Shown piece by piece: positions 18,733 through 29,486 of a stretch of DNA of 64,000 nucleotides (positions are counted from its first letter, which is position 1; the number at the start of each line of letters is the position of its first letter). Source of the stretch: Lactococcus lactis (lineage in GTDB: Bacteria; Bacillota; Bacilli; Lactobacillales; Streptococcaceae); assembly GCF_029023865.1 (NCBI RefSeq), contig NZ_CP118969.1, forward strand, positions 558,001-622,000, in the 5' to 3' direction. The notes under the pieces were generated by a model that worked only from the letters and a program-made list of their open reading frames with translations, had not been told where the DNA came from and did not search any database. A program made the position numbers and the translations under genes.

Positions 18733-21700
18733 TTGGCAGGACATGACGTAAAATACGGTAAACACCGTACAAGACGCAGTTTTTCACGTATTAAAGAAGT
18801 AATCGGTTTGCCAAACCTCATCGAAGTTCAAACATTAAGTTATAAAAACTTCCTCGATGAAGGTCTTGCAAATGTCTTCAAAGAAATGTTTCCAATCGAC
18901 AACTTTGCGGGTACAATGGAACTCGAATTTGTTGGTTATGAAATGAAAACCCCAAAATACACTGTTGAAGAAGCTCGCGCACATGACGCAAACTATTCAG
19001 CACCTATCTATGTAACCTTCCGTCTTGTAAATAAAGAAACTGGTGAATTAAAAACACAAGAAGTCTTCTTTGGTGACTTCCCACTCATGACTGAAATGGG
19101 GACATTTATCAATAACGGTTCAGAACGTTTGATCGTTAGCCAATTGGTACGTAGTCCTGGTTCATACTTCCATCTTAAAGCTGATAAAAACGGTCTTGAA
19201 AGTTTTGGACATACAACCATTCCTAACCGTGGAGCTTGGTTTGAGTTAGATACAGATGCTAAAGGCATTGGTTATGTTCGTATTGACCGTACACGTAAAT
19301 TAACTTTTACAACTATGCTTCGTGCGCTTGGTTTTGGTTCAGATGAAGAAATCCTTGAATTGTTGGGAGAAACTCAACTTTTAACAGATACTATTGCAAA
19401 AGATGTTCATAAAAACCCAGCTGACACGCGTGTAGAAGAAGCGCTCAAAGACATCTATGACCGCTTGCGTCCAGGAGAACCTAAAACAGCAGATAGCTCA
19501 CGTGGCTTGCTTGTTGCTCGTTTCTTCGATCCAAAACGTTATGACTTCGCACCTGTTGGACGTTATAAATTTAACAAGAAATTAGCGCTAAAAAATCGTT
19601 TGCTTGGTTTGACTTTGGCTGAACCAATTGTTGACCCAGAAACTGGTGAAATTCTTGTTAATACAGATACTCTTGTTACTCGTGATGTGCTTGATTTAAT
19701 CGAACCATTGCTTGATAACGGTCTTGGAAACTTTGTTGTTGAACCATCTGACGACGCTGTAATTCCAGAACCAATTACTTTGCAAAGTATCAAAGTTTAT
19801 TCACCTAAAGATCCAGAACGTGTTGTTACATTGCTCTCAAATGGTAATCCTGATGCAGAATGCCGTGTCTTGACACCAGCCGATGTGATTTCAAATATCA
19901 GCTACTGGCTTGGTCTTGCTGAAGGAATTGGTAAAGTGGACGATATTGACCACTTAGGTAACCGTCGTATCCGTTCAGTAGGTGAATTGCTTCAAAACCA
20001 AGTACGTATCGGACTTTCACGTATGGAACGTGTGATTCGCGAACGTATGTCATCTTCAGAAAATGAAAACATCACACCACAAGGTTTGATTAACATTCGT
20101 CCTGTAACAGCTTCAATTAAAGAATTCTTTGGTTCATCACAATTGTCACAATTTATGGACCAACACAATCCTTTATCTGAGCTTTCACACAAACGTCGTT
20201 TTTCTGCCTTAGGACCTGGTGGTATCTCACGTGACCGTGCTTCATATGAAGTACGTGACGTTCACTATACTCACTATGGCCGTATGTGTCCTATTGAAAC
20301 ACCTGAAGGACCAAACATCGGTTTGATTAACAACTTGTCATCATATGCCAAAGTAAACGAATATGGTTTCATCATGTCACCATACCGTCGTGTTGACCGT
20401 GTGAACGGTGTGGTTACTGACGAAGTTGAATATTTAACTGCCGATGAAGAAGACAACTATACTGTTGCCCAAGCAAACTCACCATTGACTGAAGATAGCC
20501 GCTTTGCTAACGAAACAGTTATGGCTCGTCATACTGGTAACAATATTGAAGTTGAAGCTTCAACAGCAGACTATATGGACGTTTCACCTAAACAGGTTAT
20601 CGCCGTTGCTGCTGCATGTATTCCATTCTTGGAAAACGATGACTCCAACCGTGCCCTCATGGGTGCCAACATGCAACGTCAAGCAGTTCCATTGATTGAC
20701 CCACATGCACCTTGGATTGGTACTGGTATGGAACATCAAACTGCTCGTGACTCAGGTGCTGCGCTTATTGCAAAACATGCTGGTGTTGTTGAGTATGTTG
20801 ATGGTAATGAAATTCGTGTTCGTCGTACTTCTGGTGAACTTGATATTTACAATATTACAAAATATCGTCGTTCAAACTCAGGGACTTCGTATAACCAACG
20901 TCCATTGGCTCGACTTGGAGAAAAAGTTGAGAAAGGGGACATCATTGCTGATGGACCTTCTATGGAAAATGGAGAAATGGCCCTTGGTCAAAATCCACTT
21001 GTTGCTTATATGACTTGGGAAGGTTATAACTTCGAGGATGCGGTAATCATGTCAGAACGTTTGATTAAAGACGACGTTTATACATCAATTGCCATCGAAG
21101 AATATGAATCAGAAACACGCGATACAAAACTTGGCCCTGAAGAAATTACTCGTGAAATTCCAAACGTTGGGGATGAAGCACTCAAAAACCTTGATGAATC
21201 AGGAATTATCCGTATTGGTGCTGAAGTTAAAGATGGCGACTTGCTTGTTGGTAAAGTAACTCCTAAAGGTGAAACTGATCCAACACCAGAAGAACGTTTG
21301 CTTCGTGCAATCTTTGGTGAAAAAGCTCGTGAAGTTCGTGATACATCACTTCGTGTTCCTCACGGAGGTGGCGGTATTGTTCATGACGTTCGTGTATTTA
21401 CACGCGAAAATGGTGATGAATTGCCATCAGGTGTGAATAAACTTGTTCGTGTCTTCATTGCTCAAAAACGTAAGATTCACGTTGGGGATAAAATGGCCGG
21501 ACGTCATGGTAATAAAGGGGTTGTTTCAAATATCGTTCCAATGGAAGATATGCCTTACTTACCAGATGGTACACCTATTGATATCATGTTGAACCCACTT
21601 GGGGTACCATCACGTATGAATATCGGACAAGTTATGGAGCTCCATTTAGGTATGGCTGCTCGTACACTTGGAATTCACATTGCAACTCCAGTGTTTGATG

Positions 21701-22323
21701 GAGCATCTGATGAAGATATCTGGGATACTGTTAAAGAAGCTGGAATGGCTGATGATGCGAAAACAGTCCTTTATGACGGACGTACTGGTGAACCATTTGA
21801 TAACCGAATTTCAGTCGGTGTCATGTACATGATTAAACTTCACCACATGGTTGATGATAAACTCCATGCTCGTTCAGTTGGTCCTTACTCACTCGTTACA
21901 CAACAACCGCTCGGTGGTAAAGCGCAGTTCGGTGGACAACGTTTTGGAGAAATGGAAGTTTGGGCACTTGAAGCCTATGGTGCTGCCAATGTTCTTCAAG
22001 AAATCTTGACTTACAAATCAGATGACGTGATTGGACGTACGCGCGCTTATGAAGCTATTGTTAAAGGTGAACGTATTCCTAAACCAGGTCTTCCTGAATC
22101 ATTCCGCGTATTGGTTAAAGAGTTACAATCACTTGGTCTTGATATGAAAGTCCTTGATGCTGACCGTAATGTTCTTGACTTACGTGAATTGGATGAAGAT
22201 GAAGTAATGACTCGTCCAGATAATACAGAAATTACTCCTGAAATGCTTGAAGCACAGGAAGCTATTGTTGCACAAGCAGAAGCTGAAGAAGAAGCTTTGA
22301 TTAACGCTAATACTGAAAAATAA
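18733..22323 (+). CDS. rpoB: DNA-directed RNA polymerase subunit beta
   Basis: A 1196-residue beta subunit of RNA polymerase, full length for lactococci. The rifampicin pocket ([12 protein letters not shown], then [13 protein letters not shown]) is at about 465-495 with the usual sensitive-type residues. The C-terminal clamp region ([23 protein letters not shown]) is intact. Translation starts at TTG 18733 preceded by AGAGGAG, and no ATG fits the conserved N-terminus ([17 protein letters not shown]). The gene is unusually far from an rplJL cluster, which is absent here. It is followed by rpoC after 108 bp that contain a motif hairpin. Confidence 0.98.
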   Translation: MAGHDVKYGKHRTRRSFSRIKEVIGLPNLIEVQTLSYKNFLDEGLANVFKEMFPIDNFAGTMELEFVGYEMKTPKYTVEEARAHDANYSAPIYVTFRLVNKETGELKTQEVFFGDFPLMTEMGTFINNGSERLIVSQLVRSPGSYFHLKADKNGLESFGHTTIPNRGAWFELDTDAKGIGYVRIDRTRKLTFTTMLRALGFGSDEEILELLGETQLLTDTIAKDVHKNPADTRVEEALKDIYDRLRPGEPKTADSSRGLLVARFFDPKRYDFAPVGRYKFNKKLALKNRLLGLTLAEPIVDPETGEILVNTDTLVTRDVLDLIEPLLDNGLGNFVVEPSDDAVIPEPITLQSIKVYSPKDPERVVTLLSNGNPDAECRVLTPADVISNISYWLGLAEGIGKVDDIDHLGNRRIRSVGELLQNQVRIGLSRMERVIRERMSSSENENITPQGLINIRPVTASIKEFFGSSQLSQFMDQHNPLSELSHKRRFSALGPGGISRDRASYEVRDVHYTHYGRMCPIETPEGPNIGLINNLSSYAKVNEYGFIMSPYRRVDRVNGVVTDEVEYLTADEEDNYTVAQANSPLTEDSRFANETVMARHTGNNIEVEASTADYMDVSPKQVIAVAAACIPFLENDDSNRALMGANMQRQAVPLIDPHAPWIGTGMEHQTARDSGAALIAKHAGVVEYVDGNEIRVRRTSGELDIYNITKYRRSNSGTSYNQRPLARLGEKVEKGDIIADGPSMENGEMALGQNPLVAYMTWEGYNFEDAVIMSERLIKDDVYTSIAIEEYESETRDTKLGPEEITREIPNVGDEALKNLDESGIIRIGAEVKDGDLLVGKVTPKGETDPTPEERLLRAIFGEKAREVRDTSLRVPHGGGGIVHDVRVFTRENGDELPSGVNKLVRVFIAQKRKIHVGDKMAGRHGNKGVVSNIVPMEDMPYLPDGTPIDIMLNPLGVPSRMNIGQVMELHLGMAARTLGIHIATPVFDGASDEDIWDTVKEAGMADDAKTVLYDGRTGEPFDNRISVGVMYMIKLHHMVDDKLHARSVGPYSLVTQQPLGGKAQFGGQRFGEMEVWALEAYGAANVLQEILTYKSDDVIGRTRAYEAIVKGERIPKPGLPESFRVLVKELQSLGLDMKVLDADRNVLDLRELDEDEVMTRPDNTEITPEMLEAQEAIVAQAEAEEEALINANTEK

Positions 22324-22350
22324 GATTTTGTAATTAATATTTTGAGATAG

Positions 22351-22380
22351 ATTTACTGACAAAAATTTCTGTCAGTAAAT
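22351..22380. repeat. Motif hairpin in the rpoB-rpoC gap
   Basis: ATTTACTGAC (22351-22360) and GTCAGTAAAT (22371-22380) are exactly complementary around ten bases. No T run follows, so it should not stop rpoC transcription. It could be an RNA processing or stability element. Confidence 0.65.
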
Positions 22381-22431
22381 CTCTAATCTCATAATCGTCT
22401 AGCGTTAAATTTATTAGAAGTGGAGAAAGAA

Positions 22432-25400
22432 TTGGTTGATGTAAATAAATTTGAGAGTATGCGTATTGGTATCGCATCTCCACAAAAAATTCGTTACTGG
22501 TCATTCGGTGAAGTTAAAAAACCAGAAACAATTAACTATCGTACACAAAAACCTGAACGTGAAGGACTCTTTGATGAACGTATTTTCGGTCCTCAAAAAG
22601 ACTGGGAATGTGCTTGTGGAAAACTTAAAGGTGTTTTCTACAAAAATCAAGTCTGTGAACTTTGTGGTGTTCAAGTAACAACTGCAAAATCACGTCATGA
22701 ACGTATGGGACATATTGAGCTTGCTGCTCCAATTTCACACATTTGGTACTTCAAAGGAATTCCATCACGTATGGGACTTGCTCTTGATATGAGTCCACGT
22801 GCACTTGAAGAAGTGATTTACTTTGCAAGTTATGTTGTGATTGATCCTAAAGAAACTGATCTTGAGAAGAAACAACTCTTGACTGAACGTGAATATCGTG
22901 AACAACTTTTGAAAAATGGTTTTGGTTCATTCGTTGCAAAAATGGGTGCTGAAGCGATTCAAGATTTGTTGAACGATGTTGATATTGATAAAGAAGTTTC
23001 TGAACTCAAAGAAGAGCTCAAAACAGTTACTGGACAACGTCGTGTAAAAATTATTCGTCGTTTGGACGTTTTGTCAGCTTTCAGAAAATCAGGAAATGCA
23101 TTATCTTGGATGGTCTTAAATGTATTACCAGTTATTCCACCAGATTTGCGTCCAATGGTTCAATTAGATGGTGGACGTTTTGCCACATCTGACTTGAATG
23201 ACTTATACCGTCGTGTTATTAACCGTAATAACCGTTTGAAACGTTTGATGGAACTTAATGCTCCAAATATTATCGTTCAAAATGAAAAACGGATGCTTCA
23301 AGAAGCTGTTGATACTTTGATTGACAATGGTCGTCGTGGTCGTCCAATCACTGGTGCTGGTAACCGCCCATTGAAATCTCTTTCACACATGTTGAAAGGG
23401 AAACAAGGACGTTTCCGTCAAAACTTGCTTGGTAAACGTGTTGACTATTCTGGACGTTCAGTTATCGCTGTAGGTCCAACACTCAAAATGTACCAATGTG
23501 GTGTTCCGCGTGAAATGGCGATTGAGTTGTTCAAACCATTCGTAATGGCTCAACTTGTTAAGAAAGAATTGGCTGCTAATATTCGTGCGGCTAAACGTAA
23601 AGTTGAACGTCAAGATTCTGATGTTTGGGACGTACTTGAAACAGTTGTTAAAGAACACCCTGTTCTTCTTAACCGCGCACCTACGCTTCACCGTTTAGGG
23701 ATTCAAGCTTTTGAACCAGTCTTAATTGATGGTAAAGCCATCCGTCTTCACCCACTTGCTTGTGAAGCCTACAACGCCGACTTTGACGGTGACCAAATGG
23801 CCATTCACTTGCCATTGTCTGAAGAAGCACAAGCTGAAGCACGTCTTTTGATGCTTGCTGCTGAACATATCTTGAACCCTAAAGATGGTAAACCAGTTGT
23901 TACACCATCTCAAGATATGGTCCTTGGTAACTACTACCTTATGATGGAAGAAAAAGGTCGTGAAGGCGAAGGAATGATTTTTGCAACTCCTGAAGAAGTT
24001 GAAATTGCAATGCGTAATGGTTATGTACATTTACATACTCGTATCGGTATCGCAACAAAATCACTCAACAAACCTTGGACTGAAAACCAAAAAGATAAAA
24101 TCTTGGTAACCACTGTTGGTAAAGTTATTTTCAACTCAATCATTCCTGAAGGAATGCCTTACTTGAACGAACCAACTGATGTTAACTTGACAACTTCAAC
24201 TGATGACCGTTTCTTTATGGATGCTGGTCAAGATATCAAAGAAGTTTTGGCTGGAATTGATACTGTTCGTCCATTCAAAAAAGGATATCTTGGAAATATC
24301 ATCGCTGAAGTCTTCAAACGTTACCGTACAACAGCTACATCTGAGTACCTTGACCGCTTGAAAGACCTTGGTTACCACCAATCTACTTTGGCTGGTTTGA
24401 CTGTGGGTATCGCTGATATCCCTGTTGTTGAAGATAAACATAAAATCATCGATGCTGCACACAAACGTGTGGAACAAATCACTAAACAATTCCGTCGTGG
24501 TTTGATTACTGATGATGAACGTTATAACGCTGTTACAGGTGTTTGGCGTGATGCAAAAGAAGCCCTTGAAAAACGATTGATTGATGAACAAGATTTGACA
24601 AACCCAATCGTTATGATGATGGACTCTGGAGCCCGTGGTAATATCTCTAACTTCTCTCAACTTGCTGGTATGCGTGGTTTGATGGCCGCTCCTAATGGTA
24701 AAATCATGGAATTGCCTATCATCTCAAACTTCCGTGAGGGTCTTTCTGTCTTGGAAATGTTCTTCTCAACTCACGGTGCCCGTAAAGGGATGACCGATAC
24801 GGCCCTTAAGACAGCCGACTCTGGTTATCTTACTCGTCGTTTGGTTGACGTTGCCCAAGATGTTATCATTCGTGAAGACGATTGTGGAACTGACCGTGGA
24901 CTTGTAATTTCTGATATTGCTACTGGTAAAGAAATGGTTGAACCACTCTTTGAACGTTTGGTAGGTCGTTATACTCGTAAATCAGTGCTTCATCCAGAAA
25001 CTGGTGAAATGATTATTGCTGACGACACTTTGATTTCTGAAGATGTTGCCCGTAAAATTATTGATGCTGGTGTTAAAGAAGTAACTATCCGTTCAGTATT
25101 TACATGTAAAACTCCACATGGTGTATGTAAACATTGTTATGGTATCAACTTGGCAACAGGTGATGCTGTTGAAGTTGGTGAAGCTGTTGGTACAATCGCC
25201 GCTCAATCAATCGGTGAACCTGGTACTCAGTTGACAATGCGTACATTCCACACGGGTGGTGTTGCGTCAAGTTCAGATATCACTCAAGGTTTGCCTCGTG
25301 TTCAAGAAATCTTTGAAGCACGTAACCCTAAAGGGGAAGCAATCATCACTGAAGTAACTGGTACAGTTGAATCAATCGTTGAAGATCCTGCTACACGTAC

Positions 25401-26055
25401 TCGTGAAATTACTGTTAAAGGTAAAACAGACACTCGTAGCTACACTGTAGGTATGGCTGATGTCTTGATGGTTGAAGAAGGTGAATTTATTCACCGTGGT
25501 GCACCTTTGATTCAAGGTTCTATCGAACCTAAACACTTGCTTCAAGTTCGTGATGCCTTGTCAGTTGAAACTTACTTGCTCGGTGAAGTACAAAAAACTT
25601 ACCGTTCACAAGGGGTTGAAATTGGTGACAAACACATCGAGGTAATGGTTCGCCAAATGCTTCGTAAAGTTCGTGTCATGGATAATGGTTCAACTGATAT
25701 CCTTCCAGGTACTTTGATGGATATTTCTGACTTTGAAGCTTTGAATGAAACTGCACTCTTGAATGGTGAAATGCCTGCAACTGGTCGTCCAGTCTTGATG
25801 GGTATTACTAAAGCCTCTCTTGAAACAAATTCATTCTTGTCAGCTGCATCATTCCAAGAAACAACTCGTGTCCTTACTGATGCCGCAATTCGTGGTAAAG
25901 AAGATCACTTGCTTGGTTTGAAAGAAAATGTTATTATCGGTAAGATTATTCCTGCTGGTACAGGTATGTTCCGTTACCGTAACATTGAACCTTTAGCTGA
26001 TTTAACAAATGCTCCAGAAGTAGAAGAAGTTGAAACAGAAACTGTGGAAAACTAA
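22432..26055 (+). CDS. rpoC: DNA-directed RNA polymerase subunit beta'
   Basis: A 1207-residue catalytic subunit. The N-terminal zinc ribbon has cysteines at 60, 62, 75 and 78 (CACG...CELCG). The Mg-binding NADFDGD motif lies at 448-454, with the catalytic aspartates at 450, 452 and 454. The trigger loop ([10 protein letters not shown]) and second zinc site ([13 protein letters not shown]) are present near 880-960. TTG 22432 is preferred: GGAG is six bases upstream and the protein then begins [10 protein letters not shown], the usual N-terminus. A longer reading from GTG 22420 would place the ribosome site inside the gene. Confidence 0.97.
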   Translation: MVDVNKFESMRIGIASPQKIRYWSFGEVKKPETINYRTQKPEREGLFDERIFGPQKDWECACGKLKGVFYKNQVCELCGVQVTTAKSRHERMGHIELAAPISHIWYFKGIPSRMGLALDMSPRALEEVIYFASYVVIDPKETDLEKKQLLTEREYREQLLKNGFGSFVAKMGAEAIQDLLNDVDIDKEVSELKEELKTVTGQRRVKIIRRLDVLSAFRKSGNALSWMVLNVLPVIPPDLRPMVQLDGGRFATSDLNDLYRRVINRNNRLKRLMELNAPNIIVQNEKRMLQEAVDTLIDNGRRGRPITGAGNRPLKSLSHMLKGKQGRFRQNLLGKRVDYSGRSVIAVGPTLKMYQCGVPREMAIELFKPFVMAQLVKKELAANIRAAKRKVERQDSDVWDVLETVVKEHPVLLNRAPTLHRLGIQAFEPVLIDGKAIRLHPLACEAYNADFDGDQMAIHLPLSEEAQAEARLLMLAAEHILNPKDGKPVVTPSQDMVLGNYYLMMEEKGREGEGMIFATPEEVEIAMRNGYVHLHTRIGIATKSLNKPWTENQKDKILVTTVGKVIFNSIIPEGMPYLNEPTDVNLTTSTDDRFFMDAGQDIKEVLAGIDTVRPFKKGYLGNIIAEVFKRYRTTATSEYLDRLKDLGYHQSTLAGLTVGIADIPVVEDKHKIIDAAHKRVEQITKQFRRGLITDDERYNAVTGVWRDAKEALEKRLIDEQDLTNPIVMMMDSGARGNISNFSQLAGMRGLMAAPNGKIMELPIISNFREGLSVLEMFFSTHGARKGMTDTALKTADSGYLTRRLVDVAQDVIIREDDCGTDRGLVISDIATGKEMVEPLFERLVGRYTRKSVLHPETGEMIIADDTLISEDVARKIIDAGVKEVTIRSVFTCKTPHGVCKHCYGINLATGDAVEVGEAVGTIAAQSIGEPGTQLTMRTFHTGGVASSSDITQGLPRVQEIFEARNPKGEAIITEVTGTVESIVEDPATRTREITVKGKTDTRSYTVGMADVLMVEEGEFIHRGAPLIQGSIEPKHLLQVRDALSVETYLLGEVQKTYRSQGVEIGDKHIEVMVRQMLRKVRVMDNGSTDILPGTLMDISDFEALNETALLNGEMPATGRPVLMGITKASLETNSFLSAASFQETTRVLTDAAIRGKEDHLLGLKENVIIGKIIPAGTGMFRYRNIEPLADLTNAPEVEEVETETVEN

Positions 26056-26080
26056 TTTTAAATCTAGAAAATAAATAAAA

Positions 26081-26112
26081 ATTACTGACAGAATTTCTGT
26101 CAGTAATTTTTT
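26081..26112 (+). terminator. rpoC terminator built on the motif
   Basis: ATTACTGACAGAA / TTCTGTCAGTAAT perfect stem with almost no loop, followed by a T run. Confidence 0.85.
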
Positions 26113-26162
26113 TATTAAATTTACTGACAAAATCATTAAAAACATAAAATATCTGTCATTTT

Positions 26163-26171
26163 TGGTAAAAT
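26163..26171 (+). promoter_or_regulatory. Extended -10 just before the diacylglycerol kinase-like gene
   Basis: TG-G-TAAAAT, ending six bases before ATG 26178. No Shine-Dalgarno exists between them, so the message would be leaderless. Confidence 0.5.
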
Positions 26172-26177
26172 AATTCT

Positions 26178-27086
26178 ATGACTTATTATCTCCTTGCAAA
26201 TCCCAATTCTGGTGCAGGTAAAGGTGCGCGGACTTTGGAGACTTTGATTCCATATTTGGAAAAAAATAATTATGAATATCGACTTTTTAAAACTAAAGCT
26301 GCTGGAGAAGAAGGCGCTTTGGTCAGACAAATATTAGACCTTAAAAATCCGGATGACCACTTAGTTATTATTGGTGGGGATGGTACCATTTCACTTGTCA
26401 TTAATGAACTTCCAGAAGAAGAGGCCTTTTCTTATATTCCTTCAGGTTCTGGCAATGATTTCGCCAGAAGCTTAAAGTTGAAGCTTGACCCAATTGAATC
26501 TTTTGAAGCTGCTCGTAGAGGAATTAATCATGAGATTTTTATCATGAATTATCAATCTAAAGGATTGAGTGGCTATGCTCTAAATAATATTGGAATTGGT
26601 TTAGATGCAACTATCGTGAAATCTGCCAATGAAGGAAAGCTTAAACAAGTGCTTAACAAATTGAAATTGGGAAGTTTTTCATATATTTTGACTGCCTTGC
26701 ACGTTTTGATAACTAAAAAACCATTTCCAGCTTTAATTGAAGTAGAAAATCAAGAAATTTCACTAGAAAATGCCTTTCTGATGACTTTTACCAAACATCC
26801 ATACTTTGGAGGTGGAGTAAAAATTTCTCCTGAGGCCACCAATGAAAATGCAGATATTCACCTTGTTGAATATAATAAACATCATTTATTACGGACTTTT
26901 TCATTAATTCCAAGTGTTCTTTGTGGAATGCATTTAAAACATCCCTTATTTTTACACCGAGTGAGTTCTCAGTTTTCTGTAGAATTAGCAGAAAGTCAAC
27001 CAGTCCAAATTGATGGAGAAATTCATGAGTTAGTAGCTGCTGACAGACTTTCAATCAGTACTGAAAGAAGAATGATTATTTACTGA
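26178..27086 (+). CDS. Diacylglycerol/lipid kinase family protein (DagK/YegS type)
   Basis: A 302-residue cytosolic lipid kinase. The nucleotide-binding GGDGT motif is at 66-70, preceded by NPNSGAGKG near the N-terminus and followed by the PSGSGNDFARS signature (about 94-104), all defining the DAGK catalytic family. Substrate is likely diacylglycerol or a related lipid, recycling it to phosphatidate, but this cannot be fixed from sequence. There is no ribosome site; it appears to be translated from a leaderless message. The last codons and TGA stop overlap an ACTGACAGA copy (27082-27090). Confidence 0.85.
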   Translation: MTYYLLANPNSGAGKGARTLETLIPYLEKNNYEYRLFKTKAAGEEGALVRQILDLKNPDDHLVIIGGDGTISLVINELPEEEAFSYIPSGSGNDFARSLKLKLDPIESFEAARRGINHEIFIMNYQSKGLSGYALNNIGIGLDATIVKSANEGKLKQVLNKLKLGSFSYILTALHVLITKKPFPALIEVENQEISLENAFLMTFTKHPYFGGGVKISPEATNENADIHLVEYNKHHLLRTFSLIPSVLCGMHLKHPLFLHRVSSQFSVELAESQPVQIDGEIHELVAADRLSISTERRMIIY

Positions 27087-27092
27087 CAGAAT

Positions 27093-27120
27093 AAAAAAAC
27101 TCCAATTATGGAGTTTTTAT
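27093..27120 (+). terminator. Terminator after the lipid kinase gene
   Basis: AACTCC / GGAGTT stem, six-base loop, A run before and T run after. Confidence 0.75.
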
Positions 27121-27151
27121 TTATTTTCAATTAATTATTATACATTAATTG

Positions 27152-27180
27152 TTGTATTTTTATACTTTTTATATTATAAT
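27152..27180 (+). promoter_or_regulatory. Promoter of the amino-acid ABC transporter pair
   Basis: TTGTAT (27152-27157), 17 bp, TATAAT (27175-27180). Confidence 0.65.
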
Positions 27181-27232
27181 TATGCTATTGTTTTTTATAA
27201 AAATAGAAATTATAAAACAGAAAAGAGAAAAT

Positions 27233-27919
27233 ATGAACTTTGATTTTTTACCGAAATATCTGCCCTATTTTAATGACGGGATGATTGTCACAATTTTGAT
27301 TTCAGCTTTCGTGGTTTTGATTGGAACACTCTTAGGGATTGTCACAGCCCTTGCCAAGATTTCTAAAATTGCTCCATTGCGCTGGTTGGCAAATATCTAT
27401 ATTGAAATTTTCCGTGGAACACCAATGCTCGTTCAAATCATGCTTGGTTTTGGCTTAATGGGAAGTCTATCTTTACCAACCTTTCAAGTTGGGATTTTAC
27501 AACAAGATTTGGGGCGCTTGATTCCAGGGATAATTGTAATCTCACTGAATTCGGGGGCTTATATGGCGGAAATTGTTCGGGCTGGAATTGAAGCTGTTCC
27601 TCTTGGTCAAAAAGAAGCCGCCTATTCATTAGGAATTCGGCCAAGACAAGCGATGGCAACCGTTATTTTACCTCAGGCTTTGAGAAACATTCTACCAGCC
27701 GTCGGCAATGAATTTGTGACAATTATCAAGGATAGCTCGCTTCTTTATACAATTGGGGTAATGGAAGTTTTCAATGGTGCACAAACAGTAGCAAATTTGA
27801 CTTATCAAACCATTAGCCCGATGTTATTTGTAGCTCTCTACTATTTTGTAGTCACTTTTGTTGTCAGTCGCTTACTTGTTTTATTTGAAAAGAAACTCGG
27901 GAAAGGATATGCAAAATAA
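27233..27919 (+). CDS. Polar amino-acid ABC transporter permease (HisM/GlnP type)
   Basis: A 228-residue inner-membrane subunit with about five TM segments and the EAA loop ([20 protein letters not shown]) that contacts the ATPase. It belongs to the polar amino acid uptake family. The open frame extends back to 27149, but ATG 27233, after AAAGAG, gives the normal N-terminus. It overlaps the following ATPase gene by one base. No substrate-binding protein is encoded alongside, so the pair must borrow one encoded elsewhere. Substrate not determinable. Confidence 0.85.
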   Translation: MNFDFLPKYLPYFNDGMIVTILISAFVVLIGTLLGIVTALAKISKIAPLRWLANIYIEIFRGTPMLVQIMLGFGLMGSLSLPTFQVGILQQDLGRLIPGIIVISLNSGAYMAEIVRAGIEAVPLGQKEAAYSLGIRPRQAMATVILPQALRNILPAVGNEFVTIIKDSSLLYTIGVMEVFNGAQTVANLTYQTISPMLFVALYYFVVTFVVSRLLVLFEKKLGKGYAK

Positions 27920-28653
27920 TGAATGAATATTTAATCGAAATAAAAAATCTGCATAAATATTTTGGAAAAAATGAAGTCTTAAAAGGACTTGATATCCAAA
28001 TAAAAAAAGGTGAAGTTGTTGTGATGATTGGCCCCTCTGGTTCTGGGAAATCAACTTTTTTAAGAACGATGAACTTATTAGAAAAGCCAACAGATGGTCA
28101 AGTCTATTTTGAAGGAGTTAATATTGCTGATAAATCAGTGGATGTCTTCAAACACCGAGAAAAAATGGGGATGGTTTTTCAACAATTTAATCTATTTCCT
28201 AATATGACAGTCCTTGAAAATCTATATTTGGCTCCAGTTAAAACGGGTAAAATGACCAAAGAAGAAGCTAAAAAAACGGCGGAAGATTTACTTCAAAGAG
28301 TTGGACTCTCAGATAAAGCAGAGGCTTATCCACAAGCATTGTCAGGTGGGCAGCAACAAAGGGTAGCTATTGCTCGTGCTTTAGCCATGAACCCAGATGT
28401 GATGCTTTTTGATGAACCAACATCAGCACTTGACCCTGAAATGGTTGGTGAAGTTTTAGCCGTGATGCAAGAACTTGCCAAAGAAGGCATGACAATGGTT
28501 GTTGTAACCCATGAAATGGGATTTGCTAAAACAGTTGCTGACAGAGTTTTGTTCATGGCTGATGGGACAATTGTTGAGCAAGGAAAACCGGCTCAAGTTT
28601 TTGATTCACCAAAAGAAAAAAGAACACAAGACTTTTTAGCAAAAGTCCTATAA
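27919..28653 (+). CDS. Amino-acid ABC transporter ATP-binding protein (GlnQ type)
   Basis: A 244-residue ABC ATPase pairing with the preceding permease (coupled by TAATG). Walker A GPSGSGKS at 38-45, Q-loop QQFNLFP, signature LSGGQQQR near 137-144, Walker [15 protein letters not shown] near 157-170, and switch histidine VTHEMG. Very similar in style to the partial ATPase at the right end of the window, a sign of paralogy. The gene ends at a terminator shared with no other gene. Confidence 0.9.
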   Translation: MNEYLIEIKNLHKYFGKNEVLKGLDIQIKKGEVVVMIGPSGSGKSTFLRTMNLLEKPTDGQVYFEGVNIADKSVDVFKHREKMGMVFQQFNLFPNMTVLENLYLAPVKTGKMTKEEAKKTAEDLLQRVGLSDKAEAYPQALSGGQQQRVAIARALAMNPDVMLFDEPTSALDPEMVGEVLAVMQELAKEGMTMVVVTHEMGFAKTVADRVLFMADGTIVEQGKPAQVFDSPKEKRTQDFLAKVL

Positions 28654-28682
28654 TTTAAAAGCTTATAGTTAAAGAGAATATC

Positions 28683-28712
28683 AAAAAAACGGCATGTCTG
28701 CTGTTTTTTTTC
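28683..28712 (+). terminator. Terminator after the ABC transporter pair
   Basis: AAAAAACGGCA / TGCTGTTTTTT with a four-base loop and a long T run. Confidence 0.8.
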
Positions 28713-28719
28713 TGGTCTG

Positions 28720-28728
28720 TGGTATAAT
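28720..28728 (+). promoter_or_regulatory. Extended -10 promoter for mecA
   Basis: TG-G-TATAAT immediately after the previous terminator. Confidence 0.6.
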
Positions 28729-28782
28729 ACTAATAAGACTGGTAAAGTGATAGAAGACAAATTATAGAAAAGAGAAAACAAA

Positions 28783-29484
28783 ATGAAATATGAGGATATA
28801 AACGAAAATACTATAAAAATCACCTTGTCTTTTGATGATTTGACAGATTATGATATCAAATTATCAGACTTTTTCGGAAATCAAGAAGTCATTGAACAAT
28901 TTTTCTATGAATTGGTTGATGAGCTTGGTTTAGAAAATCGCTTTGGAAATGTGGGAATGTTAACTTTCCAAATCCAACCTTTTCCTCAAGGTGTTCATAT
29001 GATTGTTCATGAAGAAGCGATGCTAGGTGAAGGTGGAGAAATTCCAGATGACCCAGAAGAGTTTGAAGAATTGATGACTGGTTTTTATAATAAATTAAAT
29101 GAAATAGGGGCAGATATGGCGCGCGAGCGAGGAATTACTGATTTTAAACCTGGGCTTGGTTTACCAGGAACAAAAAAAGACGAAGCTGAACAAGAGCCAG
29201 ATTTTATTTATTACTCTATTCGTTATGAAGATATTATGTCTGTCTTAACAGGAATAAAAAATGTGAAGTTTGCTGATGAAGAATCAGAGTTTTATCGTTA
29301 TGATGGCAATTTTTATCTTGTTGTTTTGGATAATCAAAAAGAAAAAGGCAAGATGCATGTTGAAAGTACCCGTTCACGAATGATGGAATATGGGGAAGCA
29401 ACAAAAATGAGTCGAGAATTTTTGCAGGAGTATGGTGAATGTCTTATCGCGACACGTGCTTTAGATGTTCTTAGAAAAATCTAA
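28783..29484 (+). CDS. mecA: Adaptor protein MecA
   Basis: A 233-residue adaptor that delivers substrates to the ClpC-ClpP protease; in competent Gram-positives it targets the competence regulator for degradation. The N-terminal substrate-binding part (SFDDLTDYDIKLSDFF) and a C-terminal ClpC-binding domain (about 125-230, with SIRYEDI and YRYDGNFYLVVLD) are separated by an acidic linker, as in the family. The tagO-type gene starts two bases after its stop, so the two form an operon. Confidence 0.93.
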   Translation: MKYEDINENTIKITLSFDDLTDYDIKLSDFFGNQEVIEQFFYELVDELGLENRFGNVGMLTFQIQPFPQGVHMIVHEEAMLGEGGEIPDDPEEFEELMTGFYNKLNEIGADMARERGITDFKPGLGLPGTKKDEAEQEPDFIYYSIRYEDIMSVLTGIKNVKFADEESEFYRYDGNFYLVVLDNQKEKGKMHVESTRSRMMEYGEATKMSREFLQEYGECLIATRALDVLRKI

Positions 29485-29486
29485 AT

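Noticed and set aside
20504-21013. Leu/Val-rich frames inside rpoB
   Set aside because: They are the +1 or +2 shadow of rpoB codons and have no ribosome site.
22351-22380. Motif hairpin between rpoB and rpoC as a terminator
   Set aside because: No T run follows, and termination here would separate rpoC from its only visible promoter.
23722-24660. Long minus-strand frames within rpoC
   Set aside because: They are antisense shadows of a very conserved gene, with Phe/Ser-rich translations and no start signals.
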